The position numbers and the translations under genes were made by a program. A DNA stretch of 64,000 nucleotides, from NCBI GenBank assembly GCA_028554795.2, contig CM068842.1:53333608-53397607 (forward strand). The letters are read 5' to 3'. The DNA comes from Sinohyriopsis cumingii. Its lineage: Eukaryota; Mollusca; Bivalvia; Unionida; Unionidae. The notes beneath the pieces were generated by a model that was not told where the DNA came from, searched no databases, and worked only from the letters and a program-made list of their open reading frames with translations. Within the stretch, counting starts at the first letter, position 1, and every line of letters starts with the position of its first letter. Shown here piece after piece: positions 1-13,989 of the stretch.

Positions 1-889
1 CAAAATTGTTGCATATCTTTATTGCGTTAAGTTTGTCTTCTACTAAAATTTCGAACTCTGGCTTAATTCTATAGTGTGTTTCTTGTATCATTATTACACC
101 AAAGTTTGTTTCTTTGGCTACTTTGTCTGCTTTCGCTTTGTCTATCCCATTGCTGTTGATAGTAGCGATCCGGAAATTTGTTTCTTCCATTTTTTGCTTT
201 ACTCCCAGGTGCCGCATCACTTTTATATAGAATTTAATTGTATATATTTCAGTTAAAGTTATTATATTCCATTTGTTTTTGTACACACACACCCGCACGC
301 TCGACAAAGAGCGCTTGAGTAATATACAGTTTGATACATCCTACATGGTAGTGGGCAGGAATACATATATAGGTCGTTATCCTTCTCGACCGAAGTAGTA
401 ACATTGTTCCAATGCTAACACTCGACGTCCTCGATTTGTGCTTCATCGTATTTGCAGTCTATACACTTAAAGTTACAATGGAAAAGTGTACATGAACATA
501 TTTATACCATAGACAGAGCCTTGAAGTACTACTTTTTTCGGTCTAAAACTGTCCCAAAAAAAAAAGAAAAAAAACCCAGCATGTAATAGTTCATTTCGAT
601 ACAGTTGCACAGAGCATTTGACGTTCATTTTGATGTCAATATATATTGATATCGATTAAGTGCGATTTGTTTTCAAAGCTGCTTTATTGCTGGTAGTGCT
701 TCTGTTTTCAAGTTCGATATATAATATACCCATGGAGCAGTAGTAATACAGAAATCAGAACAACAACCATCATCATCATCATCGGGAGTATTATTATCGT
801 ATATGTTGGTCACATCGATGATCATTAATAAAAAGCGGTTGAAATATGAACAATATTCCATCTCTTCAAATAGCAAATAACTAAGCAAA
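1..889. other. Non-coding host DNA, no gene seen
   Basis: AT-rich sequence with only short chance reading frames (60-75 codons, none with a recognisable motif). A short run of cat triplets lies near 768-782. I see no gene, RNA or mobile element here. Confidence 0.6.
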
Positions 890-1203
890 GTGTGTGTGTG
901 TGTGTGTGTGTGTAATTTTTAACGTAGCTTTAAAAAAAAATGCAATCATATCGCTACCATGTCTGCATTGTGACAGTTTATAATGATGTCTAGCAATGTG
1001 GCATCATGCCACAAACATACAGCATTTTGTCCCACCCAGTCACATTATCCTCACACCAATATCTTAATGATGGGCGCCAAAAGAGGCAGCTGCTAGTACC
1101 ATTTTTATGTCTTTAGTGTGATTCGGCAGGGGTTTGAATCCGCGACCTCTCGCATCCAAGGCGGACGCTCTGTACAGACACTGCACCACCTGAGCGATCG
1201 CTT
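890..1203 (-). mobile_element. tRNA-derived SINE, family B, minus orientation
   Basis: Read on the minus strand it begins with a tRNA-like head (A-box-like part around 1,185-1,200, B-box-like 'ggattcaaacccc' near 1,130), followed by a body shared with copies at 13.64, 21.79, 31.27 and 43.09 kb, and ends in a (CA)n tail, seen on the plus strand as (TG)n at 890-912. The shared body includes the segment around 'cccacccagtcac' and the segment around 'gaggcagctgctagtacc'. RNA polymerase III promoter boxes plus a simple-repeat tail are the SINE hallmark. Family assignment is by comparison within this window only. Confidence 0.7.
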
Positions 1204-1343
1204 AGCAAAGAATGTACGATACTGTTTCCTGTTGTTCATAACAACTCGACCTGGAGACCCACCTGACGGAAAATGAAAGCGCATTATAACGTTATAATAT
1301 ACGAATCCGGAATTTTTTTTGATTATTATAATTTTCAAGAAAG

Positions 1344-4335
1344 TTAGTGCCTTTTAGCATTTGACAAAGTGTGCTTGCAGTTGCATACTAAGGGCAGGGG
1401 GAGTTTACAACATACTTCGATGCTGACTACTGATTTGAAGCATAAAATTAAAACTAAACAACAGCATAACATGTTTATATATCTTATTAAATACGTCTTC
1501 ATTTGTCTTTCCGTGCGCCAAAATGCCTTCCTACACGAACATGTTCCATATAGGTAAATAAGTTGTACCAATCGTAAACAACCACCGATTTCGACATATA
1601 TGATATCAATTTATAGGTTTCTCATCAGTTTAAATCGATCTGTGCAAAAAAAAAAAAAAAAAAAAATAATTTAAAAAAATGTGTGAAAATGAATAATAAA
1701 AAAGTTGCTATTTGCGACTCATTGTCGCTTGCGACTTTACCGATCTTCGTATCCTTGATGCTTCCATCCTTCCCGTTTAGGGATGGTAGCACCTACTTGG
1801 ATGCTAATACTATAGATTTGAAGCATATAATTAAAGCTGTACAACAGTAAATAATATGTTTATGTATCTTCTTATTAAGTACGTCTTCATAATGTATGTT
1901 CGTGCGCCCAATGCCTTCCTCTACGAACGGTTTCGATATACACGAATAAGTCATACCAATAGTAAATAAACACCGATTTTGACAAATTTCATATTAATAT
2001 ATAGGTTTCTCATCTGTCTAACTCGATCTGTGCCAACAGACATGTGTGAACATGCAGAATACAAAAAAGTGTACTTTTTACTGAATATTGGGTTCGACTT
2101 GACTGATCTTCATATCCTTGCTACGTTCATATACCGTTCCCGTTCTGCGATGGTAGCACATACGTCCATGCTAATACTATAGATCTGAAGCATAGAATTA
2201 AAGCTGTACATAATTATAAAATATGTGTATGTATCTTATTAAGCACGTCTTTATCTGTCTTTCCGTGTGCCTACATCTGACCTATACGAAAGTTTTCCAT
2301 ATGGGCGAATAAGTCATACCAATCGCAAAGAACGATTTTGACACGTTTGATATCAGTTGATAAATTTTTATCAGTCTAAATAGATCTGTGCCAATATAAA
2401 TGGGTGAAAATGCAAAATAGAAAAGTTGGTATTTTTCACTCAGTATCGCTTGCAACGTTACCGATCATCGTATCCTTGCTATGTCCATCTGCCATTCCCG
2501 TTTTGCGATCGTATCACATTTTTTCGATGCTAATTCTATAAACCTGACACATATAATAAAAGCTGTTCAACGGTAAATAATGTGTATGCGTCTTATGAAG
2601 TACGTCTTCATTTGTACGTCCTTGCGTTTAGTGCTTTCCTAACCGAATATTTTCCATATAGGCGAATAAGTCATACCAATCGCAAACAACCAACGATGTT
2701 GACAAGTTTGATATCAATTGATACGTTTCTCATGATTCTAAGTCGATCTCTGCCAATAGACATGTGTGAAAATGCAAAATAAAAAAGATTGTTCTTTTTA
2801 CTGAATATCGGGTGCGACATTACCGATCTTCATATCCTTGGTACGTGAAACTACCATTGCCGTTTTGCGATTGTACCACATATTTCGATACTAATACTAC
2901 AAATTTGAAGAATATAATTAAAGCTGTACAACAGTAAATAATATGTGTGTGTATCTTATTAAGTACGTCTTCATTTGTCTGTCTTTTCTCCTAATGTCTT
3001 CTATACGATCGTTTAACAAACAGGTGAATAAGTCATTACAATAGTAATAAACACCGATTTAGCAAAATTTGATATCAATTGTTAGGTTTCTCGTCAGTCT
3101 AAATCGATATGTGCCAACAGAAATGTGTGAAAATGAAAATAAAATAGTTTGTATTTTTGACTCGATATCGGTTGCGACTTATACGTGCCTCTACCATTGC
3201 AGTTTGCCACGGTACCACATATTTCAATTTTAATATTATAGATCTCAAACATATAAGGAAAGCTATACAACAATATATAATATGTGTATGCATCTTATAA
3301 AGTACATCTTTGTGTGTCTGTATGTCCGCTCAATGTCTTCCTCAATGAGCGTTTTCCATATAGGCAAATAAGTTATAACATTAGTAATTTTTTAAAAACG
3401 CGATTTAGACGAATTTGATATCAATTGATAGGTTTCTCATCAGTCTAAATTGATCTGTGAAATATATAAATGTGTGAAAATGCAAGTAAAAAAGTTGATA
3501 TTTTTTACTTGGTGTCGCTTGCGATATTACGGATCATCAACGGATCATCATATTCTATATTCTACCTACGTGCCTCTACCCTTGCCGCTTTGAGATGGTA
3601 CCATATAATTCGATGATAATCATTTGAATGTTAGTGCTCCTAGATCTTTACAACACGAACGTTTATCTTAGAGTCGAATAAGTCATACCAATCGTAAGCA
3701 CACACAGATTTTGACAAATCTGGTATTATTTGGTAGGTTTCTCATCAGTCTAAATTGATCTATGCCTACAGAAATGTGTGAAAATGCAACCTAGAAAAGT
3801 TTATATATTTTACCCAGTATCCTTTGCGACTTTACCATTACCAATCTTCATATCCTTGTTACGTGCCTCTAGTATTGCTGTTTTGCGATGGTATCACATA
3901 CCTCGATGCTGATACTAGTGATATGAAGCATATACTTAAGCAATAAAACAGTAAAAAATTATGTGTATGTATCTTATTAAGTACATCTTCATTTCTCTGT
4001 CCGTGCGCCTATATCCTTGCAACATGATCGTTTTCTATAAGGCTAAATATGTCATGTTAATCGTAAAAAAAGCTACAAAGATTTGGACCTATTTGATATC
4101 CAGTCATTGGTTTCTCATTAGTCTAAAACGACCCGTGTCAATATAAATGTGTGAAAATGCTACCTTGAAAGTTGCCTTTTTTGTCTCGGTATTGCTTGCG
4201 ACTTACCGATCTTCATATCTTTGCTACCCGCTTCTACCCTTGCCGTTTTTTGATGGTTTGTATATAACCAAATAAGTCATGCCAATTGTAAAGAACCACC
4301 GATGTTAACACATTTGATATTAGTTTATAGGTTTC
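1344..4335. repeat. Diverged ~360-bp tandem satellite, about eight copies
   Basis: The landmark 'gcttgcgactttaccgatctt' and its variants recur near 1,727, 2,093, 2,448, 2,811, 3,170, 3,517, 3,820 and 4,190, a spacing of roughly 300-370 bases. Between landmarks each unit repeats the same order of blocks: 'gatgctaatactatag', 'aagctgtacaac', 'tatcttattaagtacgtc', 'gaataagtcataccaat', 'aggtttctcatcagtct' and 'gtgtgaaaatgcaa'. Copies are clearly diverged and contain indels. No conserved open frame runs through the units. The same family forms a second array at 14.0-15.69 kb. Confidence 0.8.
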
Positions 4336-4338
4336 TCA

Positions 4339-4748
4339 TCCTCCAAATCTTTCTGTTTTTAAGAAACGTTTTTCTAATTCAACTAACGGGTCATCACGCT
4401 AAAATTACGCTACTGACAAATGTCACCTTAATATCCTACATACTAAACTTAGACAAGCAGGTAGTCTCCTGAAATCCGACCTTTACATGGTGAATTTAGT
4501 TAACTCTTTCACGTGTGCATGTGCTTATGATAATGAAGAAGTTGAACACTTTGTCTATTGCCCCTTACCTAATGCCAAAGATCCCAGCTCTTTCGCTCTA
4601 CCTTTCAATACACTTCTTGGTTAAGTCTAGATTTATCATTGAAAAGTGACGTGACTACTCACCTACAATAAGATGTCTTTCTGCTTGTGTGATGACCCGT
4701 TAGTTAAATTAGAGAAACGTTTCTTAAAAATAGAAAGATTTGGAGGAT
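4339..4748. mobile_element. Fold-back element (57-bp inverted arms) enclosing a non-LTR retrotransposon C-terminal fragment
   Basis: The arms at 4,339-4,398 and 4,688-4,748 are near-perfect reverse complements (shared core 'cctccaaatctttct' and 'aacgggtcatca'). The roughly 290-bp interior, read on the plus strand from about 4,405, gives a short peptide stretch with the C-x-C and E-x-x-x-H-F-x-x-C pattern typical of the zinc-binding C-terminus of non-LTR retrotransposon polyproteins. No longer frame survives. It could be a MITE-like fold-back or two opposed truncated LINE ends; I cannot tell which from one copy. Confidence 0.5.
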
Positions 4749-5640
4749 TTCGGATATCATCAGGCAGAGAGTTCTAAAGACGAATCGTATATGGTAAAAG
4801 GTCGTGTGAAAATATAAAGTTTGGTTGAGATTGGTGTGATACTTTGAGAGTAACGTAGACGATAATTAGATGCCTCATATCTCCTTTGTGGAAGAAGTTC
4901 GTTTAAATAGTTAGGTACTTGAGTATTTATAATCGAATACATAATGCATAATCTCTTCCTTTTCCTTCGTTGTGCAAACCAAGCAGTTTCCGCATAAAGA
5001 GACTATCTAGAAGAATTAATGGGTATAGATCTGGAACGATCCGTGCATCTTCCATCTGATTTTCCCCCCTTTATTCTGATCTTTCCGAATCTTCAATAGA
5101 ACAATTATCCCAGACTCCAGAAGTATATTCTAAGGTTGGACTTATGAATAGTGTATATAATTTAGCTGAAGTCAACAATTAGTCTGCATTTAGACGGTAG
5201 TGTTTTATCTCCTTTCTTATACATCGGTATGTCATACGCTAGCTTGCACTGTGTTAGGAACACGCTGGCTGGGAGTGATTTATTTAAATGTATTTGCAAT
5301 GGAACATACATTTCTTCAACTATACTTGTACAAGTTTATTACTTATTGGATTGGTTCCAGCGGTTTTGTTTAGGTCAAGACTAGTTACTACATCTATAAT
5401 TTCTTGTTTATATATAATGATGGCAGAAATAAAAGTTTCATTTCTAACTTCAAAATGCGGTAACTGTTTATCATAATTTTTTAAACGTGTAACATATCAA
5501 ACTTCCGAGTTCAACAGGTCGCACTTCTCCTGATCACTTGTTGCAAATTTAGATGATCATTTCGTACGTTTCAGTGGAGGTAATAGGTTCCATGTCTTTT
5601 TAGAATGTACTTGTTATCTCATTATTTTCCAAGAAGGTCG
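4749..5640. other. Non-coding host DNA, no gene seen
   Basis: No frame longer than 62 codons and none with a domain. The first ~200 bases look like a continuation of the 3' region of the neighbouring retroelement fragment ('ggcagagagttctaaagacg'), but this is only suggestive. Confidence 0.5.
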
Positions 5641-5722
5641 AGGATTTGATCCGATGGCAGGGGTTGAACCTGCATCCTTTCGGTCGCAGGTCTGAGACGC
5701 TAACCACTGAGCCAATGTTGCT
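5641..5722 (-). repeat. tRNA-like sequence (SINE head or tRNA pseudogene)
   Basis: The minus strand reads an A box (tggctcagtggttagcgtc) and a B box (ggttcaacccc) with a perfect 5-bp T stem (GCAGG/CCTGC). The acceptor arm cannot be paired: the seven bases after the T stem do not complement the 5' end. I therefore call it a tRNA-derived relic, not a functional tRNA gene. Confidence 0.5.
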
Positions 5723-8700
5723 CCTCTTAAGATTAATATACCCATATGATATTTTCCAGTATCATACGTAACTATATGATACGTTTAGTAACACCCAGTA
5801 ACTCAGCAAATGCCGGCATGACGACATATGAATTGAAGGTGTAATGACGAATGCAATTTAAAGTCAATTATGTAACCTATTTTTATGTTTTTTATTGAAT
5901 ATCATTTCTGTCATGTGATACACATAACATAATCTTACATTTAAGTTTATTTAAAATGAAATTTATGAAATTCGTTAAATAGTTTCAATCTTTTGCGACT
6001 CTCGTGAAAAGATCCTTCATTGCTGTTCATGTAATTTTACATGTCATTATATTTCTTTATTGATTTGCACTTTGGTTACAAAAGAGACAACTTTTGCAAT
6101 TTAAAACTTATTTCATCTATACTACACTAGTATAGCTCATGAAATGAAGGCAGTTTACTTGGCCTCTAATTCATCTATAGGGAATGATACCTGCGGGAGA
6201 CTGCTCTATCTGACCAGTGTGTAACTATGGAAACGGTAATTTAGTGACCTCTTCTCCAGCCTCGAGCTTTAGGTTAAGACTGAAATTCGCTGTCTTATGT
6301 AATGTTCTGTATCTGTAGTTTAAAGCTGGGAGAATTATACAAAGAGAATAGCAAGTAAACCCTTCTGTAAATGGAGCAAACTCGCACTTTTACACTGTAA
6401 AACTAATTTATCTTACAATCATTTATGAATAATTAAAAATTACTGAGTAGTAACTAAGAATATATAAATTCTTTAGATGGAGACCCAAATTTCATTTTTT
6501 AAATTATCGTATTTTTTATGTTTACTTTCCAGATACATTTTTAAAAAAATTCTCAAGAAAATATGAAATCTGACAAAAGATAACGAAAGTCTTATTATTT
6601 TGATTTTTTGTAAAGAGCAAAGAAAGAAAACTATTAATGACATAAGCTTTCATCATGACATATACACACTAGCCTCCACAGAAGTACCTTTATGACAGTA
6701 CGGTTAAAATAGAAATAAATATGCATATACAGTTGTAAACTTTCCCGATTTATGACTAAACATTTATACTGTGATAGGGTATTCTTAGTAAGTAAAATGT
6801 GTATTATACAATGAATGAATAGGAGGTATTCGATGAATGGACTGCACGCATTTCAGGTGCAGTGGCTACTCAAGATTATTTACTGATGCACAAACTAGTT
6901 ATAGTTGTCATACTGGTTGTCATTCCAGGGATACTGACAGTCAGTGATTTCCACCTTGTAAAATCTTTCCTCCAGGGCGGACAATAATAATAGTTTCTGA
7001 AGCTGATTTTATTAGCAATGGTTTGCAAAATAACAACAAATATCCTTGTGTTTTATCAACTCATTATGGTTCCGCTGCTTTGGTAGAACAAAAAGGAATG
7101 TTCTTTATTGTTTTATGAATTTTATGCCCTGTGACAATGGCCAACATTTTGTAGGTCACGATCACTTTGGCATAAACTTATTTTATGCATGGCAGTTGGA
7201 AACTACGAAAATCTTCTTAGAGGCGAGCTGTATAATCGGCAGTTACATTGTTATTCTGAAAGAGTTCTGATAACTAAATAAATAAGTAAATAAATAAAAA
7301 CACCATCTTTTATCATTAAAAGTTGCCAAGTGTTGTTTATACATTGTACGTGGCGTAATTCGTAAGTTTACTCGGCATATTTTCAACTCGGTAACGCCTG
7401 GTAACGGTCATACTTTTACCTAAATATGTGGGTCCTTTGAGAGCATCGTAAATGTATGGAGGAAAAGAAATAATTGTATTTTATGCTCATCTCAAAAGAT
7501 TTGTTTGTATTTCTGCGAAATAGTCATGCCTAACCAGATAATAGCACAGACCCCCCCCCCCATTGTAACTACAAAGCCTTGAGCAAGTGCGAAGTTACCA
7601 GTTAATTTTATTGTTTGTTTCTATTTTTCAAGTTGTCTTCGTGTGTGCGCGCGTAAATTGAAAGCTTGTTATTACCAGTCAATATCGTCAATCATATTTG
7701 CTCCATTATACCATGCAGATAAGAAAGGAACTAATTTTGTGTTGAATTTGTGCCCCCCCCCCCCATCCCACCCCGCCCCGGCACGGTACAATAAACAAAC
7801 ACTTGATTGAAAATAAAATAAAAGAAACTAACCTTGCATTGTTATAATGTATTCCTTCTTTTTTCATCATGCGAAATTTACAGAACAAAATATATCAACG
7901 AACTCCGTAAATGTAGCGGATGCCGGCATGCGTATGCATCCTTACTGTGTGTGTATCGCTAATGTCAGATAAAAAAAATATCGCAAAAGAGACGAAAATA
8001 TCACCAGATTGCTTGAAGGCGCCTGCCATTCACGCATGATAAGTTTCAAGGTGCAAACGGACCAAGATTATATTGTATCCAGGTTAACTATACGACGATA
8101 TCTCGCAAATAAAAAAAAAAAAATCATTATTTTAAAGAACATACAATGTGAGTGCAAATGATAATCTTTCGCAGGTATGAGTTACGAAAGTATCATGGGG
8201 GGGGGGGCACCAGACAGATGACCCCCACCACATAAAAAATAAAGTGTTTTCATGTACTCTTGTATACCCCAAGATGTGTGCGCTTGTTTAAAGTTTAAAA
8301 AAGGAATTTTGATCAAACTTTTAGTTTATAATTAGTCCTAGTGTTTTCTAAAGGGTAGTAGTCTGAAACATGGGTCTTATTCCCATTTTCAGATTTCATA
8401 TCCTTGATTTTTAGTGATCTTTGTCAAGAATTTTCTATGTTCCGTGTATGCTATGTGTATCAATGCTATGGTGTGTGTATGCTATATAGTCTGTGTGTAG
8501 GGACAGCAATACTATGTCAAATTTGTCTCTGTTGTCTTAATATATATTTTTCTATGGACTTTTCAAATTTATTTGTTTGTCCTGGTATAAATTTAGTTGC
8601 TTTTGAATTAATTTGCAATTTAGAATTCCGGCGAGATGAACGGTATACTACCATTTGAAATTAAAATAAAACCTTTTGTTTTATGTGATTGACTATGGTG

Positions 8701-9920
8701 TGGTGTTTCTCACATTAAAGTCTATTTTCAAAATGAGGTAGGCTGTATTCGAGTCAGGGTCCGCACTTTCTTTCTTTATTTATTTGTGTTTCTCCCGATT
8801 CGAGTTAGGCCTCCTCTCTAGTATTTAATTTATAATGTAAAAGAAGTAAATATCCAACCCAAAACCCCTTAGGAAGCTTTATACATTTACTGGTTTGGTT
8901 TTAGCATGAAAAACATAAGTGACATCTACAAAAATAATAAACTGGTAAAAAGATTAGAAACAACAAGGACCTTTAGAAGTATAAAGGAACTTTTATGTAA
9001 ATATAGGGAAAATGAGGAACTTTGGGGAATTGAAACTAAGGAAACATATAATTGGATAAGGGAAAATTTAACCTCTAAAATTAAAAATAAAGTAGAGGAG
9101 GAAATATCTCGGTTAATTGGGACAGACCTTAGAGGTACTGGACCAACATCGGCTCTCCAAAAATACAAAGCTTGATATTCAAATATCTACACGACATATG
9201 CATACATGTAAATTATCTCATGTGCAAATGTGCGAACTTCACAAAATATCATGCGATGGCACAGTGCGAGTTTAGGAAACAAGACAGGATACAATTAATT
9301 ATGGAGATATCCAAGAAATAAAAATACAGAAGAAACCAAGTTTTATATCAAGACGGCAACTTTAACAAAACTTTAATAGGAAAAATAACAGATAACATAA
9401 CTAAAACCATGATGGCGTGTGACCAAGTCATAAACATAAAAAAAATGAATAGGCAAATTTTTTTGTAATCCTTTCAAATTAATTAGAAAAAAGAACTTCT
9501 AGGAAGATTTGTGAATGGGAGGGACGGGGCTGCAAAGGGTGAAAAGAAGGGGAGGGAGATGGGGCAATGGATAATCTCCCCTTAAAGGGGACCATCACAA
9601 AGTGAACCCTTGCCCTCATACCCCCACCCCGGATTGGAATCTGCTGTAGCCGCCACCCTTTTAGATTCTTATAAATTTTCCTAAACAGCTTCAGTTTCTT
9701 TTTATTATCCATTACAATTAAAATTAAATAATTAAATAGACTTTAATTATATTACGTAAACTATCACAAATCCTAATTATCGGGACAGAGAAACTATATG
9801 GGAAAAGAACGAGATAATGACGTCATGGGGCTATGAAAGAGTCGGGAAAAACACCTCATATAGGAAACTTTACATACATACACGAAAACAAAGGATCTAA
9901 TAAGTCTCTCTTCTAATTCT
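5723..9920. other. Non-coding host DNA with G/C homopolymers, no gene seen
   Basis: AT-rich sequence. Runs of C occur at about 7,551-7,560 and 7,752-7,763, and a run of G near 8,198-8,207. An 89-codon frame at 8,906-9,175 (plus) is Lys/Glu/Asn-rich, shows no recognisable motif, and may be chance or retroelement debris. No other coding signal. Confidence 0.45.
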
Positions 9921-9966
9921 ATTTGCTCAAAATGTGCAGCTGTCGCACTGCACGGTAAATCCCCAC

Positions 9967-9973
9967 TGTGTGT

Positions 9974-10008
<35 letters not shown>
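9967..10008. repeat. (TG)n microsatellite
   Basis: Alternating tg tract with one 'ta' interruption; it accounts for the long low-complexity frames in this neighbourhood. Confidence 0.9.
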
Positions 10009-10010
<2 letters not shown>

Positions 10011-10019
10011 AAGAACAAC

Positions 10020-13000
10020 CATTTTTAGAGATTTTGGCAGAAATCCAATAAATAATTTGAGACGGCCTAACTCTAGGTGGGAGAAATACAAGCAAATAAA
10101 AAAGTGTATGGACTCCAACTCGAGTACAGCGGATTTCAATTTACAAATCCAATATGTGAATAATGACACAATATATTTGCACACAGAACACATTAAGTTT
10201 TTTTTTTCTTAATTAAATTATAATACACCGTTACTTAGCCAAAATTCAAAAATATATTAAATAAATAAAAATAAACCTTTTCTTGATCCGATTATAAGGT
10301 CCTAAGATTACTGGGGAGATTTGGGAAAAAATAAAGGCTATCCCAACATGGAAGCAAAATATAGCATACACAAACTATAGCATATATATATATAGCACAC
10401 ACGGGATATAGGCGACCTCTAGCCAAGGTCAACCAAGAGTATAGGGAAGGGATTTCAAGTCAGGTGATGGAAAGATGGAAACCTATTCGGAAAAACAACC
10501 CTATAGATAAAACTAGGTTTTAAAAGAAATACCCCGTTAAAAAGGAGAATTAAATTTTTTTGACCTAAATTCTTTTGCATAATATAAAACATACAACACA
10601 TGGGGGGGGGGGATAAATACACATAAAACACTATAATTTTTTGGAAAAGTGGGGTGGGGGGTCTGTCTGGTGCCGGCCCCCCCCCCCCCCCAGTACTTCG
10701 TCTTGTGGGGATAAATGTACGTCATTTCCTGCTGGCGTCCTCTATAGGTGGAAAATCGTATCTAAGTAACAGTTATGTATACTTTTATTTCGAGAAATTA
10801 AATTATTTTTTCTGTACACTTTATAGGTTTTTTTTGGTTCTTTTTGTTCAAGTATAACTACTTTTAATCATGTTATGCAAATCTGATGTATAAAGAAAAA
10901 TGTTGGTGCATGGCCGGTAACTTTTATACGTCATGGCAACGGAAAATAAATTCCGCGCATGCGCATTTTGTGTGGGAGCACCAAAAAAAACCCCACACAA
11001 AAACAAGCAATTTACTAAAACAAGCCATTACGTGAGAACTTGGCCTGAAAAGAGCAAATATAGGTACTATAAAATATTGCTAGTCTCGGATTTGACAAGC
11101 CTTAGTTTTTTATGCTGATGAAACATTTTTCAGTAGAATTTTTTTTCCTACAGTTTAAATGCCTAATTTTACTGTTTATAATCATACATGTTCAAATGTA
11201 CTGGTCACATATAACAATATCGTCGAAATATTAACTGATACCATGCTGGATTTATATAGAATGTCTAAATAATCATAAAACTAAAGGTGTAATTGATTAT
11301 AACCAATATATATTTTTTGCAATAACAAGATAATGAGATCCGAACATTGACCAAACAGTACTTAGAGAAATTCAATATCGATTAGTTCATCCTCAACCTC
11401 CAACTGATATACTTTATTGCAAGGGGTAAATGGTACCGTATTGAAAGACGTGTTAGGATAAAAGATACCGTTGTTAAAGAATATCCTGACCGACTGAGAT
11501 CTTAACATCGTACATCATAGCTGCAAACAGTGCAAGCCAATATACACATTTGCATTATGCTCACGCAAGAAATATTGTATCAACCAAATGGGTTTCTTGA
11601 CCGAGCGATGTCAAGCCCTTGCGCGAATCCCGCTACGAGTCATAGGTTTCCCCGATTCAAAGGAATCCTGTACAACTACTTCTGCAAACTGGAAAGTCCA
11701 ACGCGTCCAATCTATCAGTAATGTTACTCTAATTAATACATGACCACAAATCCCAACTTCCCAATTGTATGTCAATGTCACAACTGCAAAGCTTCTCTTC
11801 GTTAACTTTCCGTAACTTACCGCCAGTATTTCACGCCGTGAAACTATACAACTCAACAACCTAATACAGGGAACCGTTTTTACTACGCCACCTTAGGCCT
11901 TTTAAATCATGATTTTTAGCTTCATTTCGCCTGTAACTTTGTAACATATTTACCACCACAGCAACAATAAATGGCGCCCGCCGACGGCGGAACAGTCCTT
12001 TTCTGTTGATTCCATTGTATAATTTACCAATCTCCAGTCATAAATACTGCACCTGGAGTCACACGATCAATTCACGCAATTAGATTTGAATAGGGACTAC
12101 TGAGTGACAGGGATACTCATGCGGCTCTTACCTGAATTCACCAAAAGTAAACCATGTCATCTTGAAACTCACTTACACTTCACTCCGTAACGTTTGCCCC
12201 TAGTAATTGGCTAATTATTTTGGTCTAAAGACTATAATCCCAGCACCGACTTCCCATATTCAAGCAAGTATATAAGGAATCCTTAAAATGGAGAGCGGTA
12301 AACAAATGCGCATACTCCAAAATATATTACAATATTATACATACCTTGGAATTTTATTAACTATTTTTGTTTACATATTTTCATTGTACTCGTGGATGGG
12401 TAATGTGATTTTGCGTTCTGCCTTGCTTATAAAATGTATTGTCTTTGGTCAACAAAAGTTGATTTAGAGAGGATAAGAAAAGAAGTTTTGTTAAACGATG
12501 ATGGAATTAAATAAACACTGGGGACAATATCGTACGTTGCACATAAATCGCAGAGATTAATTGAGATTTTGCTTAACGGTCAATCAGTCCGCACTCGAAG
12601 TAGGGAAATAAGCGAATAGTGCAAAAGCCGACCATTGTCTGATAATCGACGTACATCTGCCACAGCCATATATTGTAAAAATCCCATTACTACAGGTAAA
12701 AAAGAATTAACTACAACTGCTTCTTTGGGGCGTCATGTGTGACCAGTGTATATTATTAGTACTGTGTTAGAAAAATATTGCGACAAACCAAAGTAAAGAA
12801 AACAGTCACTTTTATCAATCAGTCCATATCGTTTTACAAATTATACTGAATAACTGACTTCAGTAGAACTCAGAAGAATGTATTCCTGTAAGCACATCAC
12901 GATTGCGGTGTTTGTACATTTATATAAAGTGGGATCATTTTACAAGCAAAGTATACATTTAAAAATTAACACTACAAATGAGACAACGCTTAAGTACATA

Positions 13001-13330
13001 CGGATTATAATCGTGAGATGGCAAAGAATGGTTCATATGTTGAGAGGTAACCAATACACCAACAAAATAAGAGTTTGTAAGAACATCTTATTTCCTTCTT
13101 AGATATACTTAGCCATAATGCAAATTGTTTCCTAATATGAAACATGTAAACATATTCCGACCATGCTGGAAACAAAAATAGTAAATTTAATTTAGTTCAG
13201 CGTAAACTGTAAGTTTGTTCTTTCCTTTTGGCATGGTGTCTGAATAAAAAAGTATATTTCTCAAATTTGCTAACCACTACACTGTCATTATGTAATTAGA
13301 TACCTAATTGATGTACCATGGTTGTATACA
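10020..13330. other. Non-coding host DNA, no gene seen
   Basis: AT-rich DNA. Notable only for a G run near 10,602-10,611 and a C run near 10,677-10,690, similar to those at 7.5 and 8.2 kb. Short frames here (up to 82 codons) have no domain features. Confidence 0.45.
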
Positions 13331-13475
13331 TATATCTATAAATATATATAGTTTTGTGGACATGTACGGTTGAATAATACCATCCCGTGTTTGTGTAGGG
13401 AAATGCGTACATCACAATCGCACTCGTAAATTTGAATCAATACCATCTCATGAATGGTTAGGGGCCGTCCATTTA

Positions 13476-13575
13476 GTATGTACGCATAGAGGGGTGGGGG
13501 GGGGTAACCCAAATGCATAGGCTTGAGCATGGAGGTATACTGATAATATATGTACGCATTTAAGGGGGGGGGGGC
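13476..13575. repeat. Short direct repeat with G runs
   Basis: Two copies of 'gtatgtacgcat..a.gggg' followed by a G run (13,478-13,505 and 13,550-13,574), about 72 bases apart. Probably a remnant of a dispersed repeat, since a similar 'ggggccgtccattta' leader precedes the first copy. No coding significance seen. Confidence 0.4.
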
Positions 13576-13639
13576 GCTGAAACCTCGAAAATAAGTTGTA
13601 TAATACGTAACCTGTTCGACTTGGTTCAGTAGGCTTTTG

Positions 13640-13866
13640 CATTTTAGCGGACATAAGACAAACTTGTCCCACCCAGTCACACTATCCTGACACCAGGCCG
13701 ACTAATCCGAACACTAACCTCTTAATGATCGGCACCAAAAGAGGCAGCTGCTAGTACCATTTTTATGTCTTTAGTATGATTCGGCCGGGGTTTGAATACG
13801 CGACCCCTCGCATCCGAGGCGGACGCTCTATAGACACATTGCACCATCGGAGAAGTCGCTTAGTAA
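13640..13866 (-). mobile_element. SINE family B, minus orientation, tail truncated
   Basis: Shares the block order of the copy at 890-1,203. Together with the following 130 bases and the satellite from 14.0 kb it duplicates the arrangement at 1.0-1.6 kb. Confidence 0.65.
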
Positions 13867-13989
13867 AGAATGTACGATACTGGTTCCTGTTTTTCATGAC
13901 AACTCGACCTGGAGACCTACCTGATGGAAAATGAAGGCGCATTATAAGGTTATAATATACGAGTCCATAAATACATAAATATTTTTAAA

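Noticed and set aside
5641..5722. Functional tRNA gene on the minus strand
   Set aside because: A and B boxes and the T stem are good, but the acceptor stem does not pair.
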